Virus record (IMG/VR): IMGVR_UViG_3300010354_000694
Span: 1 to 23,054 of that record
Strand: one strand, 5' to 3'
Length of the DNA stretch: 23,054 nt
Source: a virus
Shown here: positions 22,423-23,054 of the stretch, one piece after another
Layout of the letters: each line of letters opens with the position of its first letter
Position numbering within the stretch: the first letter of the stretch is position 1
Notes under the pieces: model-generated
Database searches by the model: none
Seen by the model: the letters and a program-made list of their open reading frames with translations, nothing else
What the model was told of the DNA's origin: nothing
Position numbers and translations under genes: made by a program

Positions 22423-23054
22423 ATGACCCTGACCCTTCGCCCTCACCAGCAGCGTATGCTCGATGCTCTGCAGCGTGCTGATCGTGGTCGCCTGACCTGC
22501 CCTACGGGCGGCGGCAAGACCCTTGTGATGATTCTGGACACTCTGCGTCGCCTGCAGGCAGCAGAGACCCCTCAGACGATCGTGGTGGTCTCTCCTCGCA
22601 TCCTGCTGTCGGTTCAGTTGTATGAAGAGTTCTTTGCTGAACTGAATGGCAAGGTGAATGTGGAAGTTCTCCATGTTCATAGCGGTGAGGTTGATGGCAT
22701 GAGCACCACCAAGATCGATATGATCCAGTGCCATGACGTTGTGTGTGAGACTGCTGGTGTTCATCAACTGATCTTCACCACCTACAATTCTCTTCGCCGT
22801 GTCAATGAGGCAGGCATCGATGTAGATACTATCTACTATGATGAAGCGCACAATTCTGTCCGCCGTGACTTCTTCAAAGAAGTTGCTGCTGCTACTCTGA
22901 CTGCCAAGAATGCTTACTATCTGACTGCCACTCCTAAGTTTCGTGGTGGTGTGATCAGCATGAACAACACTGATGTGTATGGTTCTGAGTTGATCTCTGT
23001 GCCTGCTCCTGAGTTGATCAACAACGGTAGCATCATTCCTCCTACTGTGCAAGC
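22423..23054 (+). CDS. SF2 DEAH-type helicase, N-terminal part (cut by window end)
   Basis: This is a superfamily 2 DNA/RNA helicase that couples ATP hydrolysis to strand separation or translocation, likely in phage replication, recombination or repair. The 210 visible residues hold an N-terminal R-P-H-Q-Q-R-M-L segment (6-13, Q-motif-like), Walker A P-T-G-G-G-K-T (27-33), a motif Ia region V-V-V-S-P-R (near 50-56), Walker B D-E-A-H (140-143) and motif III L-T-A-T-P (167-171). The second RecA domain lies beyond the window. It differs from T4 UvsW in lacking that protein's long N-terminal extension before motif I, so I do not call it uvsW; ResIII/DEAD-like phage helicases are the nearest match. 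The gene is strikingly G+C-richer than the late genes (38 of 60 bases G or C at 22441-22500, against 15 of 60 at 21661-21720). No Shine-Dalgarno is obvious. Confidence 0.88.
   Translation, partial: MTLTLRPHQQRMLDALQRADRGRLTCPTGGGKTLVMILDTLRRLQAAETPQTIVVVSPRILLSVQLYEEFFAELNGKVNVEVLHVHSGEVDGMSTTKIDMIQCHDVVCETAGVHQLIFTTYNSLRRVNEAGIDVDTIYYDEAHNSVRRDFFKEVAAATLTAKNAYYLTATPKFRGGVISMNNTDVYGSELISVPAPELINNGSIIPPTVQ

Noticed and set aside
22408-23052. A 214-residue open frame on the minus strand opposite the helicase gene.
   Set aside because: It is in exact codon register with the plus-strand helicase, which has Walker A, DEAH and TATP motifs. The antisense frame is open only because of the sense codon bias.

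Overview
The window looks like part of the genome of a T4-like cyanophage (a myovirus of marine Synechococcus/Prochlorococcus, the group now called Kyanoviridae). The grounds are four. First, a very long, tightly packed run of virion fibre/adhesin genes on one strand. Second, T4-type late promoter boxes (TATAAATA / NATAAATA) in front of structural genes. Third, low G+C in the late genes. Fourth, a sudden switch to a sigma70-type promoter and a G+C-richer helicase gene at the right edge. All genes read on the + strand. There is no host gene, tRNA, integrase, CRISPR or insertion sequence, and no gene-free gap longer than about 70 bases.

Layout. 1-52: late promoter and leader. 53-13492: one giant 4479-residue structural protein. 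It has a beta-helix-like N-terminus, a long helical middle built from about 130-residue and 43-residue repeats with conserved cysteines, then beta-rich fibre-shaft sequence and a compact C-terminal domain. 13496-20751: three consecutive tail-collar-type proteins (460, 448 and 1507 residues), nearly abutting. They share an N-terminal collar module, a pair of H-x-H motifs and a similar C-terminal end, but carry completely different middles. The second has 12 cysteines within 117 residues. The third has its collar motif split by about 350 residues that include a PEBP-like (YbhB/Raf-kinase-inhibitor-like) domain, followed by a 450-residue glycine-rich domain and a C-terminal beta-sandwich-like region. 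20781-22087: a new late promoter drives a 310-residue protein with a tail-assembly-chaperone-like segment, translationally coupled to a 124-residue protein of unknown function.

22067-23054: a change of regulatory regime. A consensus TTGACA-N17-TATACT promoter lies in the 3' end of the last late-type gene and is followed by a 14-bp inverted repeat, a 77-residue unknown protein, a rho-independent terminator, a second TATACT element, and the start of an SF2 (DEAH) helicase cut by the window end.

The late genes probably form the host-recognition apparatus: the giant protein as fibre shaft or scaffold, the three collar proteins as adhesins or short-fibre/baseplate-tip proteins, and the 310-residue protein as an assembly factor. 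The early-type genes at the right edge belong to DNA metabolism. The most unusual elements are the PEBP-like insertion within a collar domain, the cysteine-rich collar protein and the cysteine-bearing helical repeats of the giant protein.
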